Positions 54,948 to 63,195 of a stretch of 64,000 nucleotides of DNA are shown here, in pieces. Under the pieces are notes generated by a model. That model was not told the origin of the DNA. It searched no databases and saw only the letters and a list, made by a program, of their open reading frames with translations. Location: contig CBDAVS010000025.1 in assembly GCA_965201085.1 (NCBI GenBank), positions 806,001-870,000 on the forward strand, given 5' to 3'. Numbering within the stretch: position 1 is the first letter of the stretch; each line of letters opens with the position of its first letter. Source of the stretch: JAPOUP01 sp965201085 (GTDB taxonomy: Bacteria; Pseudomonadota; Alphaproteobacteria; Rhodobacterales; Rhodobacteraceae). Made by a program: the position numbers and the translations under genes.

Positions 54948-55952
54948 TTGATCATGGACCCCTCAGAATGCCCCGTCGGCCCCGCATTCCGGTCAGACCG
55001 CTTCCTGGTCATAGGCCGTGCGGGAATGGATTTCTACGCCGACCCGCCCGGAACGCGTGTCGAGGACGGCGTTCGGTTCACCGCGTCGCTCGGCGGTTCC
55101 TCCGCCAACATCGCCGCCGGAATCTGCCGACAGGGAGGCAGGGCGGCTTTGCTGACCAGCGTTTCGGATGACCCGGTCGGGCAATACTGCCTGAACCAGC
55201 TCGCGGGCTACGGGGTCGAGACGCGATACGTCAACAGGACAGGTGGCGAGGCGCGCAACTCGCTTGCGGTCTGCGACACCAACGGCGATGAAACCCAGGT
55301 TGTCATCTACCGCAACGGCGCCGCCGATTTCGAGATGACCAAGGACGACGTCGAGCGGGTCGATTTGACCGGATTCGGCGCATTGGTTGCGACCGGGACC
55401 GTACTCGCCGATGAACCGTCGCGCTCAGCCACGTTCACGGCTATCTGCAGGGCGCGCGCGGCCGGACTCCCGATCGTATTCGATCTTGATTACCGCCCCT
55501 ATTCCTGGCCAGACGAAAAAACCAGTGCCGCCGTCTACGGGCGAATGGTGGAACATTGCGACATTATCATTGGAAACGATAGCGAATTCGGGGTTCTGGC
55601 GGCGAGTTACAATGTTGGATTTGCCGCCGCCCGCGCACTTGCGAAGAAAGGCAGGACGGTCATTTACAAGATGGGCCACCAAGGTTCGGTCGCCCTGACC
55701 CGGGACTGCGAATTCCGCACCGGCGTTTTCGAGGTCGATGCGCTGAAGCCGACGGGTGCCGGCGACGCGTTCATGGCCGGTTTCCTCGTTGCCGTTTCCC
55801 AAGGCCGCGGGCTCTTGGAGGCGACCGTCCGAGGGTCGGCCTGCGCCGCTCTTGTCGTTTCCCGCGTGGGCTGCGCCCAGGCCCAGCCGATGGTCGAAGA
55901 GATCGACCGCTTCATTTCAACCCACCCGGCTCCGGCCCTTACGAAGGTATGA
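54948..55952 (+). CDS. iolC: second IolC, 5-dehydro-2-deoxygluconokinase
   Basis: A 334-residue PfkB-family kinase without the DUF2090 domain. It has GGSSANIAAGICRQGG and the catalytic PTGAGDAFMAGF (about residue 265), as in stand-alone IolC. It phosphorylates 5-dehydro-2-deoxygluconate for IolJ, which is encoded two genes downstream. The frame opens with a TTG (54948) or, six bases on, ATG 54954; the AGGAAGG site is better spaced for the TTG. With iolB and iolJ it forms a compact three-gene operon. Locus A's IolC is a fusion from another branch, so the two are not recent copies. Confidence 0.88.
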   Translation: MIMDPSECPVGPAFRSDRFLVIGRAGMDFYADPPGTRVEDGVRFTASLGGSSANIAAGICRQGGRAALLTSVSDDPVGQYCLNQLAGYGVETRYVNRTGGEARNSLAVCDTNGDETQVVIYRNGAADFEMTKDDVERVDLTGFGALVATGTVLADEPSRSATFTAICRARAAGLPIVFDLDYRPYSWPDEKTSAAVYGRMVEHCDIIIGNDSEFGVLAASYNVGFAAARALAKKGRTVIYKMGHQGSVALTRDCEFRTGVFEVDALKPTGAGDAFMAGFLVAVSQGRGLLEATVRGSACAALVVSRVGCAQAQPMVEEIDRFISTHPAPALTKV

Positions 55953-55955
55953 ACG

Positions 55956-56798
55956 ATGCACATCCCACCATTTGACAACCGAAACGAACCGATCGTTGAT
56001 GCCGACAACCCGACGGTTCCGCTCAACTATTTCAACATCGTCAGACTGAGGAAGGATGAAACCTTCTCCTACCGGGTGCCGTGCTACGAAACCTGCGTGG
56101 TTCCGGCGACCGGCACGGTGGAGCTCGATATTGAAGGCCACCGGATCGAAGCTCTTGGAAATCGCGGCAAGGACGTTTGGGACGGCGAGCCCGAAGGCGC
56201 ATATGTCCCGACCGGCGCCTCGGTGGACATCGTCTGCGCGTCGGAGTGCTGCGAGGTGTTCGTTGCCGGAGCCCGGTTCGACGGGGTGCTTGAGCCTTTC
56301 GCCGTACGATCCGAAGAGTTGGATTGCGTCCAATATGGCTCCGATGACACCAAAACCCACCGAAGGATAACGCACATTCTGGGCCAGAAGCAGGCCGGCA
56401 GGGTCGGAAGGCTTCTGGTGAGCGAACTGTTCACCGTTGGCGCGGGCGGTTGGTCGGGCTTTCCGAGCCACAAGCACGACACCGATCGGCTGCCGGAGGA
56501 AACGCATCACGACGAGACCTACAATTTCCGGTTCCGGCCAAACCACGGATCCGGGCTCCAGATGCTCCAGCGGGAGGATGGATCGGCAGGTGATGCCTAT
56601 CACATCGTTGACGGCTCGACGATCTGCATCGACAGGGGTTATCACCCCTGCGCCGTGCTTCCGGGCTACGAGATGTATTACTTCACGATACTGGGCGGCG
56701 TGTCCCAGCGACCGCTGGTGCAGCATTTCCAGCCAAGCCATGCCTACCAGGTGGAGACGATCCCCGGGATCAAGGATATGGTCGCGAAATTCAAATGA
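55956..56798 (+). CDS. iolB: IolB, 5-deoxyglucuronate isomerase
   Basis: A 280-residue cupin enzyme that isomerises 5-deoxy-D-glucuronate to 5-dehydro-2-deoxygluconate. The metal site is visible in GFPSHKHDTD and LPEETHHDETYNF (about residues 167-192), and the family tail CAVLPGYEMYYFTILGG near residue 225. Length is normal (about 270). It begins three bases after the iolC2 stop and overlaps iolJ by four bases (ATGA). It is the only iolB in the window, so both inositol loci probably depend on it. Confidence 0.92.
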   Translation: MHIPPFDNRNEPIVDADNPTVPLNYFNIVRLRKDETFSYRVPCYETCVVPATGTVELDIEGHRIEALGNRGKDVWDGEPEGAYVPTGASVDIVCASECCEVFVAGARFDGVLEPFAVRSEELDCVQYGSDDTKTHRRITHILGQKQAGRVGRLLVSELFTVGAGGWSGFPSHKHDTDRLPEETHHDETYNFRFRPNHGSGLQMLQREDGSAGDAYHIVDGSTICIDRGYHPCAVLPGYEMYYFTILGGVSQRPLVQHFQPSHAYQVETIPGIKDMVAKFK

Positions 56799-57622
56799 CG
56801 CTCGCGACCCTCAAGGAGGTTCTGGATCCCGCGATGACGGACGGTTACGCAGTCGCGGGCCTGGTCGTTCTTGGTTGGGAGGACGCGCGCGCCTATGTCA
56901 CGGCTGCGGAGGCCGAGGACGCCCCGGTGATCCTGCAGGCGGGACCAAGCTGCCGGACCCACACGCCGTTGCCGGTACTCGCCGCGATGTTTCGCCATCT
57001 CGCCGAAGTGGCTTCCGTACCTGTCGTGGCTCACCTCGACCACGGGCATTCCCTGCAGGAATGCGCACAGGCCATTCGATGTGGATTTTCATCCGTCATG
57101 TTTGACGGATCGCGGCTGCCATTGGATGAAAACATCGAAGTGACCGCGAAGGTCGTCCACCTTGCGCATCGTTCAGGCGTCTCGGTGGAAGGGGAAATCG
57201 GGTTCGTCGGTTATGATGAAGGCGTTGGCTCGCACGGAACCGACCCTGAAGAAGCGCGTTTGTTCGCCGAGGGTAGCGGCGTGGACGCGATGGCGATTTC
57301 AATTGGAAACGTTCATCTTCAGCAGGCGCCGAAGGCCAGGATCGATCTCGACCTGCTGCGCCGCATCGAAGCCGTGACCGAGCTGCCGCTCGTGATGCAT
57401 GGAAGTTCCGGAATATGTCAGGAGCAAAGGCGGAAACTGGCTTTGGAGTCCAGAATCTGCAAATTCAATTTGGGTACCGAACTCCGCCGGGTTTTCGGTG
57501 CATCCCTTCGCGAACGTCTCGCAGAAAACACGGTCGAGTTCGACCGAATCAAGCTTCTGTCTCCGCTCGAACCCTCGATGCGCGATGCCGCGAGAACGGT
57601 AATTCGCGCATTCTGTCGATGA
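56795..57622 (+). CDS. iolJ: IolJ-like class II aldolase
   Basis: A 275-residue zinc-dependent class II aldolase. IolJ splits 2-deoxy-5-keto-gluconate 6-phosphate into dihydroxyacetone phosphate and malonate semialdehyde. The zinc-binding and catalytic segments are visible: VVAHLDHGHS, EGEIGFVGYDEG, AISIGNVH and PLVMHGSSGI. It is the last gene of the locus B plus-strand operon and overlaps iolB by four bases. Fructose-bisphosphate aldolases have the same fold, but context favours IolJ. Downstream genes are unrelated. Confidence 0.9.
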   Translation: MTLATLKEVLDPAMTDGYAVAGLVVLGWEDARAYVTAAEAEDAPVILQAGPSCRTHTPLPVLAAMFRHLAEVASVPVVAHLDHGHSLQECAQAIRCGFSSVMFDGSRLPLDENIEVTAKVVHLAHRSGVSVEGEIGFVGYDEGVGSHGTDPEEARLFAEGSGVDAMAISIGNVHLQQAPKARIDLDLLRRIEAVTELPLVMHGSSGICQEQRRKLALESRICKFNLGTELRRVFGASLRERLAENTVEFDRIKLLSPLEPSMRDAARTVIRAFCR

Positions 57623-57724
57623 TATTTTCCTTGAGGCCGTACTCCCGAGGCCACGGTATTCCGCGGTAGATCCGACGTGTTACCGCACGGAGCTTCGCAC
57701 TATACCGCACCAAGACAAGACCGG

Positions 57725-58072
57725 ATGCAGCGCGAGGTAAGGCTGTTTTACAGGGGTTCCCACCGCACCGACATTCCCGAGCGCACCGACATAGGCCAGC
57801 TGATCCGATACAGCGACATCAGGAACAGGAGGTTTCTTTACGGCGAGCGGGGCGGTTTCCGCAGCGGCTGCGAAGACCACTTTCAGATGCGGCACCTCAC
57901 GGTCGACCACATCATTCCGCGTTCAAAGGGCGGGACGGACCACATAGGCAACCTCCAGCTTCTGTGCGGAAACCGCAGTTCGGTGAAAGGCGACAGACCG
58001 CACGAATACCTTCTTGCCTGCCTGACGGACAAAGGATGGATCAAACGGAAACACGCCGCTCCTTTTAAGTGA
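57725..58072 (+). CDS. small HNH-type nuclease domain protein, probably decayed
   Basis: About 115 residues ending in an HNH domain: LTVDHIIPRSKGGTDHIGNL then QLLCGNRSSVKGDRP. In the usual family the zinc-binding pairs read CNGC and CGxCNS; here they are FRSGC and CGNRSS, so cysteines have been lost. The upstream part (RTDIPERTDIGQLIRYSDI) matches the C-terminal side of longer proteins that pair with DNA methyltransferases. It may be the remnant of such a gene. Start uncertain: ATG 57725 or GTG 57677. Confidence 0.5.
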   Translation: MQREVRLFYRGSHRTDIPERTDIGQLIRYSDIRNRRFLYGERGGFRSGCEDHFQMRHLTVDHIIPRSKGGTDHIGNLQLLCGNRSSVKGDRPHEYLLACLTDKGWIKRKHAAPFK

Positions 58073-58237
58073 GGCTGCTCCGTGTCATACATGCGCTCCG
58101 CTATCCCTGACCTATTCATGATAATTTGCTGAACCCTACTGACAGTTTCGGCCTGTCATCATTATGTCTGTCCCATGGGCCTCCGGCTTACGGATTCTGT
58201 CGTCGCGACCATTTGTTCGTGGTCATTGGCGGTATGT

Positions 58238-58465
58238 ATGGCGGAACCCGACATTCACGGCATTTCCGAGCGGCTGGTTAGGATGGAGGAACGGATGGAA
58301 GCGAACAAAGCCGAATACCGTAGCGACCTCGCCGTTCTTATGAAGGAGTTCGAGGCAAGCAACGCGAGGAACGCCCGATTCCAGCTTGTATCGACAATCG
58401 CCGCGATCTTGGCCATCGGCGTTGTCGCCGGTTTGGTGTCCGGATTTATCAGTTCCAGCCAGTGA
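58238..58465 (+). CDS. small coiled-coil membrane protein
   Basis: About 75 residues. An N-terminal charged helix (ISERLVRMEERMEANKAEYR) is likely a coiled coil, and a C-terminal segment (VSTIAAILAIGVVAGLVSGF) is a membrane anchor. Many phage and bacterial proteins have this plan and no conserved function. ATG 58238 (MAEPDIHG) is preferred over 58175 because a purine-rich site (GGCGG) precedes it. Confidence 0.45.
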   Translation: MAEPDIHGISERLVRMEERMEANKAEYRSDLAVLMKEFEASNARNARFQLVSTIAAILAIGVVAGLVSGFISSSQ

Positions 58466-58503
58466 ATACCGGTTGCAACAGTCGCCACCGGATTTTAACG
58501 TGT

Positions 58504-58579
58504 TGGAGACCCGGGCCGGAATCGAACCGGCGTGAACCCAATTTGCCAGGAGGGCGCCTAACCATTCAGCCACCGGGTC
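58504..58579 (-). tRNA. tRNA-like gene, Cys-like but with a faulty anticodon arm
   Basis: On the minus strand the 76 bases form a perfect 7-bp acceptor stem (GACCCGG/CCGGGTC), encoded T-CCA end, a T arm with stem GCCGG/CCGGC and loop TTCGATT, and a D arm (GCTGAATGGTTAGGC). The body and D arm resemble alphaproteobacterial tRNA-Cys, and GCA is present in the loop. The anticodon stem is bad: only CCC/GGG pairs, followed by T-T and C-T mismatches and an 8-base loop (CTGGCAAA). It is either a decayed tRNA or an unusual one. Confidence 0.55.
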
Positions 58580-58935
58580 ACCAATACGAACGCATGGGGT
58601 TGCGCCAGAGACCAACTTATGGTGGTAATTCTATACTACCTATAGCCGCACACTGGCTTCGCAAACCTTATGCGGTGTGGCCGCCCTGGATTGGGCGGCC
58701 ACGGTCACTCTCCATGCAAGATAACTATGGTGAAGTCAATCCCGACTTCTTTCGGTGGCAATTGGGATTTTCGTATATAATCCCCCAAGACAGCCTTCCG
58801 ACAGGCGGTACCATAGTGAAACCCGGATCCCGTTGACGGAATTTCGGTTACAGCAGCCGCGACCAACTCATTCCATACAACGAAGACACCCCGCTCTCCA
58901 TGGACTTTGGTCGAGACCGCGGTGAGGCAACCGCC
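58580..58935. other. intergenic region, hairpin only
   Basis: No gene recognised in about 355 bp. A perfect hairpin GTGGCCGCCC/GGGCGGCCAC lies at 58678-58703 (10-bp stem, 6-base loop). It has no T run after it on either strand, so it may be a rho-independent terminator of weak type or a protein site. Confidence 0.45.
58678..58703. terminator. 10-bp hairpin, possible terminator
   Basis: GTGGCCGCCC at 58678-58687 and GGGCGGCCAC at 58694-58703 pair perfectly. It lies downstream of the membrane-bound winged-helix gene (minus strand) and upstream of the tRNA-like gene, so it could end transcription of the former. Confidence 0.4.
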
Positions 58936-59646
58936 TCAGTTCAGCTGGATCACGTGCCTGTTGACCGCCAGCCCATACCCCTTTCCGCGAAGGGTCTTTA
59001 TCAGAAGCTTATCCGCCACCTCCTTGCCCAACGCATCCCTCAACCGCAGGATCAGAGTCGCCCCCGTCGAACCGTCGAAGTTCTCCGGGTCTCCGTTCGA
59101 AACGCACTCCGCAAGATTTCGTGCGGAAATCACTTCTCCGTCAATCCGCGCTTCGGCGAGACGCGCCAATGTCTCGAACTGCTGAGGCGACAGATCGATT
59201 TCCACATTGTTGAGGTGCACTTTGTGATCTTCGTATCCAATTTTCAGCGATTGGACGAACGGCCCGTATCGTTCGATCTCGCCAACGCGCCTGCTGAGTC
59301 CGAAAACCACGATCAGGAAACCGAGCGATGCGACCAGTAGAGCTGTCGAGAATACCAGCAGAATGAGTATGACCTGCCGATAGCTGACCAACACTTCGGA
59401 AAATGTCGTGCCGCTTTGGGCCAGGATCTCCAATAGCTTGATCTCCGAATCGGTATTCAGGTCATCGTATTTCTCGAAGATATCCTCTACCCGATCATTG
59501 AATTCGTCAGTGTCCGGGAGATTCAGAAACAGCACGACGGTCGCAACCGCCAGTATCGCACCTATGAAGGCCAGTCCCGCCGCGAATAACAGAACGCTTT
59601 CGCGGCGAAGCGATGCGGCATTCATGAACCAGTCAAGCCGCTTCAT
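58936..59646 (-). CDS. membrane-anchored winged-helix protein (ToxR-like plan)
   Basis: A 236-residue protein. Two transmembrane segments (about residues 18-42 and 92-116) frame a periplasmic loop of about 50 acidic residues. The C-terminal half (about 145-231) is an OmpR/PhoB-type winged helix with the typical ending LIKTLRGKGYGL. So a DNA-binding domain is tied to the membrane with a small external sensor, as in ToxR-like one-component regulators, although here it is C-terminal with two membrane spans. It overlaps the stop of the gene upstream by four bases (ATGA). The target genes are unknown; the exported-protein genes beyond 60053 are candidates. Confidence 0.7.
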   Translation of the reverse strand: MKRLDWFMNAASLRRESVLLFAAGLAFIGAILAVATVVLFLNLPDTDEFNDRVEDIFEKYDDLNTDSEIKLLEILAQSGTTFSEVLVSYRQVILILLVFSTALLVASLGFLIVVFGLSRRVGEIERYGPFVQSLKIGYEDHKVHLNNVEIDLSPQQFETLARLAEARIDGEVISARNLAECVSNGDPENFDGSTGATLILRLRDALGKEVADKLLIKTLRGKGYGLAVNRHVIQLN

Positions 59647-59885
59647 TGTCGATTATGTCGGTGAACCGAAAGGACCCTCAGCAGTGTCCAGCCATTCTCT
59701 TCGAGAAGGTCGCCAACCGCAGCCTCAGCGTTTTCAACAGTGCAGTCGTGCGCCTGTACCATCATTTCGCCGTAATCAAGGCGAAGTGGATCATCTTTCT
59801 TTGCCTTGAACTCGGCCATGCAATAAGCCGACGCGACCGAACCCAGCGCACAGAGAATCGCAGCCGTGAAATACACCCGTCCCAT
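59643..59885 (-). CDS. small exported protein coupled to the winged-helix gene
   Basis: About 80 residues. The start at ATG 59885 gives MGRVYFTAAILCALGSVASA, a signal-peptide-like N-terminus, followed by a short acidic domain with one further cysteine (MMVQAHDCTVENAEAAVGD). Its stop overlaps the start of the winged-helix gene, so the two are translated together. It could be the periplasmic partner of that regulator's sensor loop, as ToxS is for ToxR, but this is inference. No family known. Confidence 0.55.
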   Translation of the reverse strand: MGRVYFTAAILCALGSVASAYCMAEFKAKKDDPLRLDYGEMMVQAHDCTVENAEAAVGDLLEENGWTLLRVLSVHRHNRQ

Positions 59886-60052
59886 AGCACGAAACCTACC
59901 GCGGCAGCCGGTGTAATTCAATATCAGAACGGCGTCCGGGCTCCGTAACGCGATTGCATACGGCTGATTTTGAATATCGGCGATGGCCTTCGGTATCGGT
60001 GACCGAAGAGGAAATGCATCGATTCGCCGATTGCCACGCAGAGGAACAGATC

Positions 60053-60523
60053 ATGAACGTAAAACCAATCACCTTAGCCTTGGCCTTTTCGGTCGGCATG
60101 ACATGTCTGTCGGCATCGACCGCGCAGGCTCGGAATGAAAGCCAACACGACCTAGGTGGGTTCCTGGCGGTGCTGCTCGGCATCGGCGCGATCATTGCGC
60201 TTGACGATGCGCTTTCCGATGACGATGCCGCCACCTCAATCGACCAACAGGCGTCTACCGGGCATCGGGAGCGGGGCCACCGCAGACATTTCACCCATCG
60301 GGAGGACCGGGACATTCGAAGGGTAGTTCCTTCCTTCTGCCTGCGCGAAAGCCGATGGGATAACGGCCCACGTCGATTCTACAGTCGTCGTTGCCTGTCC
60401 AACAACATGCGCACCTCTTACAGGCTGCCGGATCACTGCATCAGGACGGTACAGACCCATAGAGGTCGGCGAAATGTCTATGGCGCTCGCTGCCTCCACC
60501 GCAACGGGTGGATCTCCGGATAG
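60053..60523 (+). CDS. exported cysteine-containing protein of unknown function
   Basis: A 156-residue protein. The start at ATG 60053 follows AGAGGAAC and gives a signal peptide (MNVKPITLALAFSVGMTCLS, cleaved near TAQA). A hydrophobic segment (GGFLAVLLGIGAIIALDDAL) and an Arg/His-rich linker follow. The C-terminal domain has four cysteines (FCLRES, RCLSNN, HCIRT, RCLHRN), perhaps two disulfides. Similar short proteins occur in Rhodobacteraceae. It reads away from the winged-helix pair, so the shared region at 59886-60052 is probably a divergent promoter. Confidence 0.55.
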   Translation: MNVKPITLALAFSVGMTCLSASTAQARNESQHDLGGFLAVLLGIGAIIALDDALSDDDAATSIDQQASTGHRERGHRRHFTHREDRDIRRVVPSFCLRESRWDNGPRRFYSRRCLSNNMRTSYRLPDHCIRTVQTHRGRRNVYGARCLHRNGWISG

Positions 60524-60618
60524 AAAGCCCAGCTTCGTCACATTGTGCCGTTGTTCTTATCGAGAGAATCGCACACAGGGCGCGTCGCAGCGCACGGAAA
60601 CGCGGAAGGGAGAAAGAA

Positions 60619-61449
60619 ATGAAAATCATGAAATGGCGACGATTTCCCGTGCTGGCACTCGCGGCAGTCACAGCCTTCGGCGCGGGAGTCCTGAATGATA
60701 CGGGTGCAGCCAAGTCCTACGTGTCGATGCTTGACGGGGATTGGACAGGGTTATCAACTGGACAAACGAACTGGCCAACGCATCAATGGACGGGGCCTTT
60801 CCCGATACCAGAACCAAATGGACCGTATCATTGGCCTGATTGCCCGGAAGTAACACCGGTCGTGCCACTGGATCCGCACGGGTCAATCCGTCCCATATGG
60901 ACACCCCATTGCCCCACGCCGCGGCCGCTCCCGACATGCTGGCGGATACTTCCCTGCTCGGTGACTTTCCCCGCGTTGGTGCCGCTTTGCCCCACGCATT
61001 GGCACGGCTGTCCGGAACCGACACCGGTCGAACCGGTTTGCAAGGTTCCAGATCCCGTCACGTCACCGGGTCAGCCCGGGTCAATCCGTCCCGTGTGGAC
61101 GCCCCATTTCCCCACGCCATGGCCGCTCCCGACATACCGGCGGATACTTCCCTGCTCGGTGACTTTCCCCGCTTTGGTGCCGCTCTGCCCCACGCATTGG
61201 CACGGCTGTCCGGAACCGATACCGGTCGAACCGGTTTGCAAGGTTCCAGATCCTGTCACGCCACCGGGTCAGCCCTGGCCGGACTGTCCTTCATGGATGC
61301 CCGACTGCACGGAACCAATCGAATGTGCATCCTTGACCTATTGTCCTGAACCAGAACCAGTTCAGACATTCAACAAAGCCTTTCATGGCGAGATCGAAAT
61401 CGAAGAACGCGGCACCTTCGATCACCTGGAGATTCCTTTACACCTCTAG
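60619..61449 (+). CDS. exported Pro/Cys-rich protein with a 66-residue tandem repeat
   Basis: About 276 residues. Start ATG 60619 follows AAGGGAGA and begins an export signal (RRFPVLALAAVTAFGAG). The body is rich in Pro, Cys, Trp and His. A 66-residue unit, GSIRPIWTPHCPTPRPLPTC and on to VTSPGQP, appears twice in direct tandem (DNA 60880-61077 and 61078-61275). Only a few residues differ, so the duplication is young. A non-repetitive acidic C-terminus (EIEIEERGTFDHLEIPLHL) follows. No family recognised; the composition suggests a disulfide-rich surface or wall protein. Confidence 0.5.
   Translation: MKIMKWRRFPVLALAAVTAFGAGVLNDTGAAKSYVSMLDGDWTGLSTGQTNWPTHQWTGPFPIPEPNGPYHWPDCPEVTPVVPLDPHGSIRPIWTPHCPTPRPLPTCWRILPCSVTFPALVPLCPTHWHGCPEPTPVEPVCKVPDPVTSPGQPGSIRPVWTPHFPTPWPLPTYRRILPCSVTFPALVPLCPTHWHGCPEPIPVEPVCKVPDPVTPPGQPWPDCPSWMPDCTEPIECASLTYCPEPEPVQTFNKAFHGEIEIEERGTFDHLEIPLHL
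60880..61275 (+). repeat. 198-bp tandem duplication inside a coding region
   Basis: Two direct copies, 60880-61077 and 61078-61275, each 198 bp (66 codons), nearly identical. The duplication keeps the frame of the protein encoded at 60619-61449. Confidence 0.85.
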
Positions 61450-61626
61450 ATCGGTCTTGCCACTGAAGCAAAGGTGCTACTAAACGAATTCCCGCGCGGG
61501 TCGAAATCCAATTCAGCAACCGGATCGGAAATGTGCGGTATGTCCATCGGTCATGCCGCTTCCGACCACCGTTTCCCATACATAAAGGGAATTTCAGTTT
61601 GACATTGAACGCTGTATCAACCTCTC

Positions 61627-62334
61627 ATGGGCCACGACCATCCGGACTTCACCCACGAGCGGTCGGCGTTCGAACAAGGTTTCACGTCAGTCTGCGGCGT
61701 GGATGAAGTCGGTCGCGGCCCGCTTGCCGGACCGGTAACCGCAGCTGCGGTCAGACTTGATCCGTCATGGATTCCCGTGGGTCTGAATGATTCCAAGAGA
61801 CTCTCCGCAGATCAAAGGTCACGGCTCAGCGCTGAGATCCATACCTGCGCCGAGGTGTCCATCGCCCATGCCAGCGTTCAGGAAATCGATGAGTTGAACA
61901 TCCTGCGCGCCGCACATCTGGCGATGGTCCGTGCCATTGACCAACTCTCGCCGTCACCGGATTACGCGCTGGTTGATGGCAACATGATCCCCGAGGGATT
62001 GCACATTCCCTCGATGGCGTTGGTCAAAGGTGACCGACGCTCATTGTCAATCGCCGCCGCTTCGATTGTCGCGAAGAAATGCAGGGACGCGATCATGGCG
62101 GACCTTGCCAAGGAACATCCGGCTTATGGCTGGGAAACGAACGCCGGATACGGTACGCGGGCCCATCTTGATGCCCTGAAGGCATTGGGGCCGACGCCGC
62201 ATCACCGTATGACGTTCAGGCCCATTCAAAAGCGCCCGTGGACATTCCGGGCTGGGCCCGATCGGCCCTGGTTCCACCGTCGCCATCAAGTGCCGGAAGG
62301 GCTGGGCAACAGGCGAAACAAGCGGCGATCATGA
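61627..62334 (+). CDS. rnhB: ribonuclease HII
   Basis: RNase HII removes RNA from RNA-DNA hybrids and single ribonucleotides from DNA. The sequence has CGVDEVGRGPLAGPV (catalytic D-E near residues 25-26), the KxxxS-type segment SKRLSADQR, and the catalytic GDRRSLSIAAASIVAK and LVDGN segments. The conserved part ends at HHRMTFRP; about 40 extra residues follow, rich in Arg/Pro. The IS5 relic begins near here, so the tail may be encoded by inserted sequence. It overlaps the IS5 frame by four bases. The active core is complete. Confidence 0.92.
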   Translation: MGHDHPDFTHERSAFEQGFTSVCGVDEVGRGPLAGPVTAAAVRLDPSWIPVGLNDSKRLSADQRSRLSAEIHTCAEVSIAHASVQEIDELNILRAAHLAMVRAIDQLSPSPDYALVDGNMIPEGLHIPSMALVKGDRRSLSIAAASIVAKKCRDAIMADLAKEHPAYGWETNAGYGTRAHLDALKALGPTPHHRMTFRPIQKRPWTFRAGPDRPWFHRRHQVPEGLGNRRNKRRS

Positions 62335-62990
62335 ATGACTGGACTGTCATCACAGATGATATTTGGGCGAAAATCGAACATCCGCTTCCCGGGCGGAAGG
62401 TGCGGCACGGCGAAGGACGCCAGGCATTTTCCGGAGGGACTGATCTTCCGGGTCCGCATCGACCGTCCCAGACGGGACCCGCCCACCGGCTTCGGGAACT
62501 GGAACAGTGTGTATATACGCTTCAGACGCTGGCGGAAGGCCGGTGTGTCCGATTCCAAATTCAGGGTGCTGAACGGAGAGCCTGAATTCGACCATATCTG
62601 CGTCGACGGGACGATAATGAAGGCTCATGCGAAGGCGACGGGCCGAATAGGGGGCGGAGGAGGAACGGCATCGGACGCTCCCGCGGCGGACTGACGACCA
62701 AAGTCGTCGCCTTGAGCGATGTCCGCGGCAAGGCGACCGATCGCAGCACCGTTCCAGGCCAGACCGGCGAGGTCAGGCATGCGATGCCGCGGCTCGAAGG
62801 GCTGAAGCCCGGGGCGACGGTCGCGGACCGGGCCCATGACGCGGACGATTTCCTGAAATACCCCGCAGACAGAAAGGTGGAGGCCGCGACCCCGCCGAAA
62901 TCGAACCGGAAAGTCCGGAGAGACTTCGACGGGGAGCGGTACAAAAAGAGGCACACCATCGAGAGGCTCTTCGGCGGAGTGAAGGAATAA
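62331..62990 (+). pseudogene. IS5-family transposase, frameshifted (second copy)
   Basis: Starts MNDWTVITDDIWAKIEHPLP, typical of the IS5 (IS427 group) N-terminus. In another frame GNWNSVYIRFRRWRKAGVSD and HICVDGTIMKAHAKATGR (catalytic DDE region) follow. The C-terminal end, DFDGERYKKRHTIERLFGGVK, lies in a third frame. Three pieces in three frames make an inactive copy. It differs from the copy at 34582, so the two entered separately. Confidence 0.75.
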
Positions 62991-63195
62991 CGGGGAATCG
63001 CCATGCGCTATGAGAGGAGACCTGATGTTTTCCCTGCGCCGGTCAAACCCGTGGCCGCTGTGATCAGGCCCGGATGAATATCAACGATCCTAGGGATTAT
63101 GGCACTGAAAACAGGGGAAATCTCCGCCGTATCGGTCGCAGATACGAAATTTCGACGCGCCGCCCTCCCCGTCACAAGAGACCGGAGCAGCCGTT
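62991..63195. other. short spacer without a gene
   Basis: About 200 bp between the IS5 relic and the EamA transporter stop. Nothing recognised; it may contain the IS5 right end, which I could not define. Confidence 0.4.

Noticed and set aside
58462..58836. 124-codon frame across the tRNA-like gene
   Set aside because: The peptide PGPESNRREPNLPGGR is the usual translation artefact of a tRNA gene read on the wrong strand.
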